Shown here: positions 11,661 through 23,126 of the stretch, one piece after another
How positions within the stretch are numbered: position 1 is the first letter of the stretch
How the letters are laid out: every line of letters starts with the position of its first letter
NCBI RefSeq assembly: GCF_030052815.1
Contig: NC_079504.1
Coordinates: forward strand, 56,423,502-56,487,501
Direction: 5' to 3'
DNA: 64,000 nt
Source: Hevea brasiliensis
Lineage: Eukaryota > Streptophyta > Magnoliopsida > Malpighiales > Euphorbiaceae
Notes under the pieces: generated by a model
Databases searched by the model: none
What the model saw: only the letters and a program-made list of their open reading frames with translations
Told to the model about the DNA's origin: nothing
Made by a program: the position numbers and the translations under genes

Positions 11661-14600
11661 TGTCACACCCTACTCCTTGTAAGATGTAACATGTTCCCGT
11701 AGTACACCTAATGAATTACTGTACTTCACCTACCGGTAACCCATTAAATATACTATAAGGGATTTTAAAACAATTTTCGTTCATTTTGGAATTGGTGGGT
11801 AAATTTTTTTTTTCAAATATTAAAAACCTTCATTTAGATTCCAAACATAAATCAAATTTTTGGATATTTAAAATCTCCGTAATTTTTACAAAAATTTTGG
11901 CAGAGTGCCGTCTATATTTTGAGAAAACAGTTCTTCAAAACCTGAAAATAGAAACACTCCCAATATATTTCTCAATCACAACTCCATTTGTAACCACCAA
12001 ACTTCAAATCAACAGTAATAGCAACACTTCAATTTAAAATCCAAATTTCAAATCAAGAATTAATATCTCAAAACATTTCATAACTCATGCACATTACATT
12101 TTAAATCATTAATTTACAGTCATAAATTAATTTACAGATGCAAAATCTCAAAAACAATATTATTACAATTTTGTCTGTACAACTGCTCAAATTACAGAGA
12201 TACATATGCATACTATCATATTTACATCAAACTAAACTACTAAGGTATAGACAAATACCCATACAAAAATTCTTCAATTGTACTCCTCTCTAACTATAGC
12301 AGCTCGCTCTGCTGCTATGTCCTTTTCTCTATCTGCGACAACAAGTTAAAGCTATCGCTGAGTATATAAATACTCAGTGGTGCACAATAAAGCATAAAAT
12401 GCTTAATATAAAACATTTATGAACAAATCATCATTCAAAAATCTCATAATCACATTTCACAATTTTTTTTTCTCAAATCACATTTATAACAAATCATAAT
12501 TTTCAAAACTTAATATAGCACAACTTGATCAAACAATTTAATAAACATAGTGTTGCCAAACAATAACACAACTTAGGTCATGACACAAAATTTCCGAACA
12601 TGCCGTGTGTACATCATGACAAGGCATACTCACCCCACTAATCGAAATCAATGAGGGAGGTGGCTAGCTAGAGTACTCATCCAAACTTGCCCCTCAGATT
12701 GGAAAGCCAGAGAGGGAGGAAAGTGATCAAATATCAAACTCACCCCACAAGTGGAGGAGGAACATATTAGTATTGCCATGACAAGTGTGAATTAAAAACA
12801 ATTTAAATCAAGTTATTCAAATATTTTATACAATTCATAAATCATATTTCACTCTAAACTTTTCATTTACAAAGTAGGCAACACACTATTTTTCAAATAA
12901 GATTTTCAAAGCCATAACTAAATTCAAAACCATATTGTTCAAATATTTCATACAAATCAATAATTAATTTTCCTTCCAAATTTCCATTGTAGAATAGGCA
13001 ACACAACATTCTCGAAATTCATAATGAACAAACACATTCACAATGTATAACAAATCAATTTCCATTATGAAAACTATAATTTAAAATTTTTGTGCACAAA
13101 CCTGACGTGAGTCGCCTCTAGGCCTTGACTCAGTCCCTTATACCTTTCGGGTCTTTTTCAGCTGAAACACAATATTTATATTGTTTTAGCATCTTATTTC
13201 ACAATAAATCTAATAATTAATTCATAAATACTTAATTCTAGCCCAATTATGCTTAAACTAGCATTCTTGGAAATTTTCATTTTAGAGTTACTATTTATGG
13301 TACTATTCAAGTCAATTTGTTGACTTTCTAAGGCTTAATAGGTATGGGAATTCCAACTTCACCCACATACCACATTTTGGTCAGTAAATTTGTTGGTTTT
13401 GGTTGTTTACTCAAATTCTAAGTCTTTTAGGCAAATTTGTAAATTTTCAGTTTTGGTGTCTAAGGTTGCACTGTTCCATTGGTCACTTTTCTGTTGAAAT
13501 TTGGCAAACCTTTCTTCATAGAAAATGTTCCCTATTGTTTTAAGTTTATTCTGCTTTTTGAATCACTCCAATTGGAGTTTTGTAGCTCAAGTTATAGCCA
13601 TTTGAACCATGGCTGCCGGATTGGACACAACCCAGTTTTCTGGGCAAATTTTGGTTCTGGCAGTTTTAGGTCACCAACTTTGCGTGGCCAAATGGCTTGG
13701 TTAATGGCATAATTTGAGTTTGTGTTCCTCATGAAAGTTTTAGGTCTATATCTCATCTGTTCATTGGTAAAATTTCAGGTCATTTAGACCTGCCTAGCTC
13801 AAGTTATGGCTAAATGAACAAACACTATTCATTTGGTCAGTTTGTACAGGGACTGACTGAGATTTTCCAAGTTTGGTCAATTTGTTCACTAGGTTTTGGT
13901 CACTTTTTGAGCATGCTTCCTAAATGAAAATTGTGTCATTTAGCGTCTATTTTCATTCCCAATTGGTCTCATACCAATTGGACTTATAAAATTTCATTGT
14001 TGGTCCCTCAAAGGTAACTTGGTCATGATGCCAGCAGCATGACCATACTCAATCTGAATTTTGCCTTAACTCTAGCCATTCCAACACACTTCATTTGGTC
14101 ACCATTGACCATTTCTCACTTCAAATTAGGTCCAAGACATCTTTTACCAATTTTTCACATTTTTGGTCTCTAAACCCTAATGTCCAAAACCCTAATTCAC
14201 TCTAATTGTTACATTTAACCAATTTAATGCTTTTAACTATCATCACTCAACTAATTAAGGTTCATGTACTCATTCAAATCCATCAAACCATGCAAATATG
14301 TCCCCATACACATGCTGGCTGAAATTTCAGTTTGGTCCTTCAATAATTTTTTATTTCATTTTAAGCATATTTCTAAGTTAACTAAGTTATAAACACAAGT
14401 GATAAACTCATTTGTAACTTAAATCACTAACCTTTGTGTAGCAACTTCTAACTCCCCTTTTCTCCAATTTTCTTTCTTCTTTTCTTCTTTCTTTGATGAC
14501 CAATCTTCTTCTCAAGTGATTAAATCAAGTTTTTATGAAGCAATTATGGGAGAAGTTGAGGTTTAGTAAGGATTTCAAAGGTTGAGTGCAAGCTTTAATG

Positions 14601-15346
14601 GAGGAAAATTCATGGAGATGAGAGGGAGAGTGAGGAGGCACAAGGTGAAGAAGAAGACTAAATGATATATTTTTTTTCTTTTCCTTTCTTTTATTTATTT
14701 TGTCTTATGGAAGACCCAAAAAAAAATCAATTTAATTAATTTATTAATTATAGGATTTATGGCATCATGCATGATGTCATGCATGATGTCATCTCCCTAC
14801 ACCTTTTTCATTTCTTTTTTTTTTCTATTTATTTTTCTATTGGTTCTTTAATTTAATTCTCGATTCCAAAATTTTCTTTTCTCCGATTTTATTTGACAGT
14901 TGGATCAGGAGTCAGCTCTCGAGGTCAATTGACCAAATTGCCCCTCGCCGGTTCAACCCGGTTTACAATTAATTCAATATTTCTTCCGGCTCCCTAATCT
15001 AATTATTTGACTGGCTTAACAATTCTGTTTCGTGATTTTCTCTTATCCACTGTGTTCGTAATGGTCCTAAGGACCGCGGCGTCACATTTTATGGTTCGAA
15101 ATTTGAGTTTAAATTGACTTCGCAGTCGTTCCCGAGAAGGTCATCCATCGCTGTGACTCTCGGCTCGTTTAACTTCTTATGTTCTGTTTTTCTTATTTAT
15201 ACTTAACTAATTGACAATTAATAATTATTTGTGTTTATGGCTTATCTAGTTGTCTTAAGTGTGGTTCCAATCCCCTTAATTGTCTGGACGGACTCCGGTC
15301 ACTGGAACAGTGAAATATACCAGGCTATGCAAATAGGGGTGTTACA
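11661..15346 (-). repeat. 5' LTR of element III (3686 bp)
   Basis: Runs from TGTCACACCC to GGTGTTACA. Its left end is related to the LTR ends at 46705 and 61083, and its right third is duplicated at 7667-8935. It carries the TTTGAATCACTCCAATTGGAG block (13556-13590), a TGATGTCA palindrome near 14758-14790 and AT-rich stretches. No gene seen. Confidence 0.94.
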
Positions 15347-15351
15347 CATGG

Positions 15352-16980
15352 TATCTCAGTTCTTCTTGTAGTTTACTGTTTTGTATCTTGGCCTCTTTTA
15401 TTGTGCTCTGGAGCAGGGCTTTCTCTCTTTCCCATTGGGCTTTCCAGTCCTTATAATTTGCCTCAATTGCCATCATACCTTCTCTAAAGCTCTTTCCTTC
15501 CATTTTTAAGGTTTGCCACTCACTTTGGGCTAACTGGTCTTCCAACTACTTTATATGTTCCTTTAACTGTTGATTTTCTAATACCAAATCCTTGGAAAGG
15601 AATATCCGATGTGACATGAGCTTCTTTTAAGCAAACCTCTATAGAGCCTTTGTGGAGCAATTTGTCTTTCTGTCCCATCAATTTGGGGACTTTGTATCCC
15701 TTATCTCTCTTGTCTCTCCATATAGGATATCCCTCTGTCGTGCTCGGTCCCTTAGGTGACCTCTCCATTAGGATTAACTTTTCCCAAGATTTGCATAGGA
15801 ATTTTAATTCGTCCTCTTTACTAGGTTCATAATAGAAATGAGCTTGGTGAAATTCTCTGATACTGGGAATAAACTGAGTCGAACCAAATTGCATCATTAC
15901 CATAGCTGGGAGATAGCTCGTACATCCAGTTAGCCTAACCAGAGGTACAAAATGATAATCCCCCACACTGAACAAGATGGATTGGCCATTAGTCCATAAC
16001 TTTCTCCAGTAATAGTCATGATTGTTAAAACTTAAAATTTGCTCTTGCCATTGTCATTCATTTCTCTCGCTTATTGTTAATCTCAACATCTTCTCAATGA
16101 TTGGCTAATCTGAATACTAAGCTAACCTTTTAGTCTCCCATGGGCAGACATGGCTCAAGGTCCAAAGATACAATAATTGAATCAGCACTTGATGATTCCC
16201 TTACCTTACCCTGTTGTCGATAATATGTTAAAGTCAAAAAGGTTTCGGCTAGGACGATAGGGATTGGATTAATATTCTGCTTTTCTACTACCCAAAACAA
16301 CTGCACCACACTTTGGTTTACAACTTCTAAAGGTCCAAGGAACAAGATCAACCCATAAATACCCAGAGCTAACGTTGGCAAAGCCATCTCCCATTTTTCG
16401 TTTTGAATAAGTTGGTCTAGATTTTTCTTGATGTAAGCCCAAGGCCACCCATGTGAGTTATCTTTGAAAGCTTCTTTTGCTTTTGCTTTTGCTTCCTCTG
16501 CCAGGACTCCTATTATGTGAGCAAACTGCTTCCATGTCTACCTGTAGTCGAGATGCAGATCAATGCAGTTTTGGGCCTCATGAGGGATCTCCAATAGCGC
16601 CTAATACTCTTCTATTTTTGGTGTTGTATCAATATCATTAAAGGAAAAGACCCTATAACCAGGGTTCCAAGTAGAAATATGGCCTTTAGTGTAGGAACTT
16701 GTACTTTGACCCGCGTTAAGGTGGCAATTTTTCCATACTTCTCCTCGAACTTTGCTTGGGTATGAAGGGGCAGCAATTTACAACTATTTAGCATACCATC
16801 AAGAATGACCATTCTGACTTCAATCTTGTTAGGATCAAAGGGAGGCAATAGGTGGACCTTTGCTTCCATATCTACTTCTCTTGTCTATAAAGACTCTGAG
16901 TCGTGAATCAATCTAGACCACCATTGAGCATTTTGTTCTTGCTTTGAAATTTCTTTAGCCAATTGACTTGAAGATGCCAT
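15352..16980 (-). pseudogene. DUF7745-like ORF of an Ogre/Tat-like element, broken
   Basis: Minus-strand remnant of a plant protein usually found in repeats and in predicted 'uncharacterized' proteins. ATG at 16980 (MASSSQLAKE). Pieces in order: EEKYGKIATL (16869-16612); LALGIYGLILF and NPIPIVLAETF (16387-16130); DYHFVPLVRLTGC, FGSTQFIPSIREF and FYYEPSKEDELKF (15975-15520); then a Lys/Glu-rich coiled-coil-like tail (15545-15352). Stops and frameshifts separate them. Element III cuts its C-terminus at 15346. It lies just inside an Ogre-type primer site, so I infer it is the first ORF of that element. The domain name is from memory of the family and the biochemical role is unknown. Confidence 0.7.
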
Positions 16981-17850
16981 CTAAAGTTTTTCTTTTACCC
17001 TCTTGCAAACACCCGACTTATGGTATCTGGATGAAAAACATACCATAAAAATAGATGCATAATTTTGGGTAATTTTGAATTATACTGTTAGGGGTAATAA
17101 TGTCTATACACTTGTTAAAGTAGGAAGGTATTTAGACTATCCTGATGGTATGATTCAAAATTACCCTCACATTATAAGAAAACCAAAAGATATTCAAGTA
17201 TAGAGTAAGAGAAAAGGAAGTACATCCCTTTTGTCCTAAAATAGGGAAACCCTAACACTGGGTAAGTGCTATCTAATAGGATGGTTCTACCTTTAGGGGG
17301 TGGCTTACTATGGCTTTTAACTAATGTGATGGTTTAGCTCGCGATCTAATTTGTAAAGTTTAAAGGTCCCCAAATTGTCCCTACTGTAAACAGTAGAGTC
17401 TCATTCCAATATTATGATACTAACGGGAAAGATCCATGGGTATCACAATAAGTGAAACAAGTTCCAATCTGGGCAGAAGCCTTCACGGATACTAACGGGG
17501 TAGAACCCACAGGTACTGCTACATGACTCCCTCCTATTTTCTAAGGGTAAAAAAGTCTAGGTATAGGCCTAAATTGTATGAGGACATTGTGTAAGTGTTG
17601 AGTGTGTGAAGGGACATATTTACCTCTTTCTTATTCAAGGGATTAAGACGATAATTACTACAACACACAAGAAGTGTTTAAACAAGCCCAAAAAGGTTAG
17701 TAATAATAATAAAACAACAATAATCTAAATTTTTGCCAACATTATGGATCTTGATATTTCATAATTTGAACCCCACAATTATCGATTTTAGTTTATAAGA
17801 GCACAAGATTAATTCTACTTTTGGACTTCTAAACTATGGTTATTCGGTAC
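16981..17850 (-). other. Leader of the Ogre/Tat-like element
   Basis: About 870 bp between the primer site and the DUF7745-like ORF, AT-rich with GGGTAAC/ACTAACGGG-like short repeats (17405-17515). No protein-coding frame or RNA gene is visible. A long untranslated leader is normal for Ogre/Tat elements. Confidence 0.5.
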
Positions 17851-17869
17851 TTGCCTAGCAGAGTCACCA
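17851..17869 (-). promoter_or_regulatory. Ogre/Tat-type primer-binding site
   Basis: The minus strand reads TGGTGACTCTGCTAGGCAA three bases from the LTR edge. This closely resembles the TGGCGACTCTGCTGGGGA-type primer site I recall from plant Ogre/Tat elements. The tRNA identity is not asserted. Confidence 0.65.
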
Positions 17870-18621
17870 AGCTGTCGCAAGGGTTTTACGATCGTCAGAG
17901 GATTCTCACCAAAGCGAAAAAGTGAGGAGTCGCCACTTTAATTTTAAGGGAAATTAAAGGAAATCATTTGTAAAAATAAAAACTTATGAAACCACTTCTA
18001 AAACAGAGATTCTAGGTTTGGAGTCCGTATACGTGTGAGGAAGGTGTTAGGCACCCCACATCGTCCCTTAATGAGGGTTACTAGATTTGATAATGTGCTC
18101 TTTACAATTTAAGGTTGATAATTTTAGGGTTAAAATTACAATGTCGATATTAAAGGAACATTTGATATTTTAATATTCTAGTCTTTCCAAGAACACAAGT
18201 AAATGGGATGAGCCCGAAGTGAGTTGATATTTTATTTATTGTGTGTTTGTTAAATTCCTTCCTCCCTAAATTAGGACTCTAATTTCGAAGAGGTATTATT
18301 TGATCCCTAGAGGTTCATAATGAGTAAGGAGGACTCTCGGCTCACACATTATACACCTCATCATTGGCATTCAAATAACTGAGGGTGCGGTGTGTGTAAT
18401 GGATATACAACAACCGATACAAGAATGAATTTTTTGTTCCTTTCAATTAGGACTCTAATTCAAAAGGGATGTATTAATTAAAAACCTAGAGAGTTTCCTT
18501 CATTAATGAGGACTTTCAGTTAAAGAAGAAAGGTCTCATCATCGGTATAATTATCCATAAAATTTTCACCCATGCCATTTCATATTATGTTTTACAACAA
18601 TAGAATTTTGTTTAGCTAGGC

Positions 18622-18626
18622 CAAAC
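18622..18626. other. TSD CAAAC, left
   Basis: Directly left of the solo LTR; identical to 20035-20039. Confidence 0.85.
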
Positions 18627-20034
18627 TGATTACTTCAAATTATATAGACATTTAAGGTTAACGTTTATTGCATTTTGTTAGCATTTAGTCTTCTTTTATA
18701 TTTATTTTTATGTGTTTTCATTATTATTTTAGAAAACATGTTAATCCAACTCAATTCATTGATTTTTATATTTTATTAGGTGTTTTTATGTGGTTGTAGA
18801 ATCAAAGATGAGTTTGAAAGAGATTTAGAGGTCAAAACGTGAAAAATACAGGGCCAGAACTAGTACACGGGCTGTGTAACCTACCCTGTGTAACTTCCTG
18901 GACCCCGTGCAACTCTCTGGACTGAAGAAAATGTGAAAAATGAAGTGGCAGAAATTTACATGGGGCGTGTATCACTACATGGCCCATGTAAAGTCCTCTG
19001 ACAGCAATCTTAATGCGACTTTTCTTGCTTCCAACTCGACCTGGATAGACTCCATATGCTTCTAGGACTCTGAAATTAGGGTTTTTATACCAGATATAAA
19101 TATAACAAGTCAAGAATTGAAGGGGAAGAGAATTTACATCCAACAGAACCAATTTATATTCAAGGATGCACATCAACTTCAAGGGAGGCAAGGGAGAAAA
19201 CAAGATTTATAAGATTTCTCTAAGGGATTTTTAGCTGAAGTTCAAAAAGTCCAAGGCTGCAACTATCTTTCTAGGTTCTTTCACTCTATTTTCTTCTTAT
19301 GTTTTCTCTTTATCTTTTTGTAAACTTGATTGTAAAACTCACCATGGGTGAGTAGGTTTTTTATTCTAGGATTAGGGTATAGCACTCAATTTCATTATGG
19401 ATCTGATTTGATTTTATTTAACACATTGGGTATTTTATTCTTTGATTCAATCTCTTGTGATCTTAATGCATGCAATGTGTTGTTACCCACTTAGTATTGA
19501 TTATAGTTATTAATTGAAGGACTGAAAGGTGAAGATTAATATTAGAAAATCGAGATTTTGAACCTAGGAAATCTGACCTAGAGATAGGCTGATGACCTTT
19601 GTGGAGTTCCAAAATTAATTAAAGATCTTAAAGGGTTTTAATTAATTCAATCACCACGAAAGTAGGGTTTATGTTAATTAAAATACACCTTGAGTTCCTT
19701 GAGAGAGGACTTAAGATAACTTAGGATTAATTTTCATCAAAGTAATAATCTCCCATTTATTGAATGAATTAGATTGATTCTATAATTGATTGAAGTGTGA
19801 ACCCCTAGCTCTAGAATGCCTTTGTCCATTGGTATTTTAGTTTAGTTAATTATTTAGATTTTATTTCTTTTAATTTAGATTTAATCATTATTTCTCTACA
19901 ATTCGATCGTCTAGATAATTAAAATTACTATAGTTTGGTACTTAACATGGTCCTCGTGGGAACGATGCTCTATTCATCACTTTATTACTTGTTAGCGACC
20001 CGTGCACTTGCAGTGGTTGTGAAACTAGCAAACA
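18627..20034 (+). mobile_element. Solo LTR 1 (1408 bp)
   Basis: Begins TGATTACTTC, ends AGCAAACA, and is flanked by CAAAC on both sides. It is homologous to 38872-40510 along its length, notably the block around GGACTGAAAGGTGAAGATTA and the end GGGAACGATGCTCT...CCGTGCACTTGC. It contains repeated ACACGGG/CCGTGTAA motifs near 18850-19000. It has no primer site or coding domain, so a solo LTR left by LTR-LTR recombination is the simplest reading. Strand is arbitrary; a compact non-autonomous element is possible. Confidence 0.82.
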
Positions 20035-20039
20035 CAAAC
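20035..20039. other. TSD CAAAC, right
   Basis: Matches 18622-18626 exactly. Confidence 0.85.
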
Positions 20040-20084
20040 TAAAGGGAAGAATTTCTTCTTAGTGATATAAGCATGTGGACTCCA

Positions 20085-20400
20085 AGAAGGACCCTCCATT
20101 GGGTCCAAAATATAAACTTCAGAGTTCTTGAAAGGACTCTCCCGCGAACCGAACATTGAAGCGTGTTTGATAAATTTATTGAAGAGTGTAGAATTTTGTA
20201 AAGATAAGTTCCGGGGTTTTCCAGGAAAAGATTCTCTCTCGATCTCCCAAATTTATACCAAATGACTTTATAAAATGTAAAACCATGGGAATTCCAAGAA
20301 AGGACTCTCTCCCAATCTCCCTAATGCGAATAACTTTACAAGATGTAAAACTATGGGAATTCAAGGAAAAGACTCTCTCCCGATCTCCCCTATTTTGAAA
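20085..20400. repeat. Degenerate tandem repeat in Ogre/Tat-like LTR copy A
   Basis: Three to four units of ~80 bp, each with AAAGGACTCTCTCCCGATCTCCC-like cores separated by TTTATAAAATGTAAAAC. The same core is amplified with a shorter unit at 46270-46704. Confidence 0.75.
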
Positions 20401-21671
20401 AGTGAGTTTTAATAAAGGTACAAGAATTACAGGGGTTAAGAGAAGAAAGAATGTGATAAGTTATGTGCATTATTACTATCTGAGCCTTTTCTTCATTTCT
20501 GATTTTGTAGCTTATTGTCCAAACTCTTCTTTTCTACTCTTGACTTCTGACCTCTTATTAATTACCCGAACCTTCTACATTTACTCGAACTACATCAATT
20601 CACCCCTATTATTTCCCCTTTAGTCGAATCTGAACTCTCCATGTCGTGATTCATATTTACCTAACTTTCCTCTGAACTCTTTACTATTTTTTCGAAACTC
20701 CAATAATATTTATACCATCTGAACTCTTATTCTTACACTAATAAAAGTAAATTTTTTTTGAGACAACGTACGCATTACAATAGCATGACAAAGGTAATAC
20801 TTGTGAGAAAATTCAGACGGATACTAATCTATCCTGAAAGTTCGGTATGATACTGTATCCTAAAAGTTCTTACATCATGAATACAGATTAATTTTATTCA
20901 ATCAGAGAGGGATCAGTTAAGTCATTTGCCTGTGGAGGGCTAAAGTGATGGGAGAGCCAGTACCAATGTCCCACAAGGCTGGAACCGCTGAAGCTAAGGT
21001 GACCAAAAGTGACTTTTGAGATACGAAAGGCGACAGGAGTAAGACCTTGATGAAGGACTAAGATTAGACCACCAAGCTAGTGCACGAATCTACTGAAAAT
21101 ATGGGTCGCCGTATTAGGAGTTCTGGTAATATGATCCTTTAGAAAACTTGTGAGATCAACGATGTGGATTAAGGCTGAGAGTGAAAAGTTTCGAATCAAT
21201 TATACTTTTAATCTAAACAAGTGAGATTAACGATGTGGATGAAGGCGTACTGAGATACTTTAACTGCTTCAAATCCAATGGTTTAGGTTTGTCCTTTCGA
21301 ATGGGATGGATGATTGAGATTGGATTGTACCCCAAATGCTTTAACCAACTCAAATCTGATGGTGAGGGGAGTTAATTTTTATAGATTAAGGGTCATGATT
21401 GAAAGTGACTTGATTTCCCAAATCTTCCGATCTCTATTGGCCATTTCTCGGTCTACCCAATCTTTCATTAAGGCCAGCAACTCTGAGATCTTCTATTCTG
21501 ATCTCTTCGACCAACTCTTTCCGCGTCTGAACTCTTCTCGCTTTCTGATATCTTTCTTGTCTCTTCTCCTCATCTGCCCTATGTCGGTGAACCTTAAATA
21601 GTGGTGGAGCATTAAATTCTCCACTTACCGATGAGCCACTTCGAGTTCTGCAAGCATTAAATGCCAAGGCC

Positions 21672-21679
21672 TATATATA
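21672..21679 (+). promoter_or_regulatory. TATA box of antisense unit 1, copy A
   Basis: TATATATA preceded by GCATTAAATGCCAAGGCC. The same arrangement is found at 59099 and, as GCATTTAATGCTCG...TATAAATA, at 37866 and 59966. The four-fold recurrence ahead of similar ATG contexts suggests a plus-strand promoter. TATA is near-symmetric, so direction is inferred from context. Confidence 0.55.
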
Positions 21680-21837
21680 CCAGGGAGTGAATTCTATTAT
21701 TCTCACATTTCTACCTCTCATTTTCTGATAAATTTTAGATGTATTTTCTTTCTATGCCTTATTTTTTTAGCGCAGATTCTTATCATGACAACCGTCTTGA
21801 TCTTTTTCTGATAACCTACTTTGCCTATCACTTAAAA

Positions 21838-21972
21838 ATGGACGACACCAGCGATCAGAGAATTATGAGGACGTCATGTGCTGATGACGAGGGAACTAGA
21901 CTAAATAGCCAATTGGGGTCGAAAATGACTAGCATGTTGATCTCTAATCAGCTTACCAGTCCAAGCCACTGA
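21838..21972 (+). pseudogene. Short ORF of antisense unit 1, copy A
   Basis: 45-codon frame starting MDDTSDQRIMRTS and ending at TGA. Its counterpart at 59255 starts [13 protein letters not shown] and stays open longer. The start resembles MSGTDGQRAA of antisense unit 2 (60129), so it looks like a truncated duplicate of that gene with an RPL14 fragment placed where its body should be. Function unknown; probably a decayed extra ORF of an Ogre/Tat-like element. Confidence 0.5.
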
Positions 21973-21996
21973 TCGATCTCAAGCAAGGAGACTGCC

Positions 21997-22178
21997 AATT
22001 TCAATCTTGATATCGGTGACCACCTCTTGAAGTTCATTTGGCTTGCAACCATCTCAGGGGTCCCGATTCTAGCTCGGTTTTGGTCGATGACATCGACAAT
22101 GATAACGTGCTTTCCTTTGTCTTTACCATAGTTGACGAGAGCCACCCTCCCAATCTTTATTTATTTCTTTGATGACAT
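21997..22178 (-). pseudogene. RPL14: RPL14 (60S ribosomal protein eL14) fragment, copy A
   Basis: Minus-strand fragment of the cytosolic large-subunit protein eL14. From ATG at 22178 it reads MSSKK, stop, [14 protein letters not shown], then [18 protein letters not shown], and, after a small frame change, VTDIKIEI. This is the conserved N-terminal ~60 residues of plant RPL14 in order. The rest of the protein is absent. An in-frame stop at codon 6 and the frameshift rule out function. It lies in reverse orientation to the flanking plus-strand ORF/promoter and in the sense of the Ogre/Tat-like element. A second copy with matching ends is at 59414-59595, so capture preceded amplification. Confidence 0.9.
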
Positions 22179-22500
22179 CTTGAGATTGTAAGTGGTCCGA
22201 ACTGTGGAAACAAGATGGATAGAATGTAGGGTAGAGTAGGTAGCAATATTTGTAATTACTGAGATGGAGAGATCACCCAAATGATGTAATCTAATCTTTT
22301 GAAAATGAAATGGATTTTTATTTAAGATCGATTTTATTTCACTTATTCTGTTTTTATTTTATTCTATTTTTATTGCTCGCATTGTATTGATAGTCGTTCC
22401 GATCTCTTTTGACTAATAACCTTATCTGATCTGATCCTTAATCGAACCCTTATTCAACCGATCTCTTTCATTCGGGCCCTATTTCTATCCGATCTATGGT

Positions 22501-22505
22501 CAATC
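22501..22505. other. TSD CAATC, left
   Basis: Directly left of element II; identical to 37726-37730. Confidence 0.92.
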
Positions 22506-23040
22506 TGTAACACCCTCACTGTAGCAATTCTGTGCATTCTACTCTTCTGGTGACCGGTGTCAGTCCGAATAGCTAGAATGTCTGGAAAAATATTTAAACT
22601 AAAGTGAAAAACCATAATTAACTTAAATATTAATAAGAAAAATGTAGGAAAAATTTTAGAAACAAAATACAACTAAGTTAAATGAGCCGGTGCCCTGGTG
22701 ATGGGTAACCCAGTGGAAAGTTGTGGTTCTCGCAACTAAGAGCCCTAGACTTGGGAGAAAATTCATAAAATAATTTCTGGAACTCCAGAGAAGGGTCATT
22801 GAGGTTTCTATGGCATTAGAATGCCAAGAAAATGCTTAGAAAAATTTTTCAATCTGTACAGACAATTTTAGTCTGTTAAGCCAAATGGAGGGCATTTTGG
22901 TCATTTCGTCTTCAGAGATGATTTTTGGCCGACTTGTCCAGTTAAGTAAATAATTATTATGACATAAAATATGAATAAATATTGCTAAAAATTAAATTGA
23001 AAATGAGTAGAAAAGAAAAGAAAATGAAAGAAAATGTCAA

Positions 23041-23126
23041 TTATGACATCACATGATGTCACTAAAGCACTCCCACCCAATCACATTGTGACACATGTCC
23101 ATAAACCACTTAAAAAGCATAAAATG
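23041..23126 (+). promoter_or_regulatory. Likely U3 promoter of element II 5' LTR
   Basis: GACATCACATGATGTC palindrome (TGACG/CRE-like), then CCAATCA (23077-23083) and CATAAAAT (23118-23125) in the order expected of a plant promoter. An equivalent order occurs in the nested LTRs. Activity not shown. Confidence 0.45.

Larger units (their letters stand above)
7667..15346 (-). mobile_element. Gag-only gypsy element III
   Basis: Minus-strand element with a truncated 3' LTR (7667-8935), polypurine tract, a scrap of the pol C-terminus, a decayed gag, primer site and full 5' LTR (11661-15346). The internal region is ~2.7 kb and lacks protease, RT, RNase H and integrase. The gag reading stops right where protease should begin. 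This fits the non-autonomous class called TR-GAG. It inserted into a DUF7745-like ORF; CATGG (15347-15351) is the expected right TSD, its partner lying off-window beyond element I. Confidence 0.9.
17873..22505 (-). repeat. Ogre/Tat-like LTR, copy A (left part), interrupted
   Basis: Starts TGTCGCAAGGGTTTT and includes the GGTGTTAGGCACCCC block (18045-18060). The same start recurs at 45754. It is split by a solo LTR (18627-20034). The rest (20035-22505) has short tandem repeats, a purine-rich stretch at 20940-21300, a TATA-containing promoter and an RPL14 fragment, and is then cut by element II. The right LTR boundary cannot be fixed: I see no convincing polypurine tract on the minus strand. 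Confidence 0.7.

Noticed and set aside
18832..19203. 123-codon minus-strand frame
   Set aside because: Lies in solo LTR 1; not open in solo LTR 2 and no domain seen.
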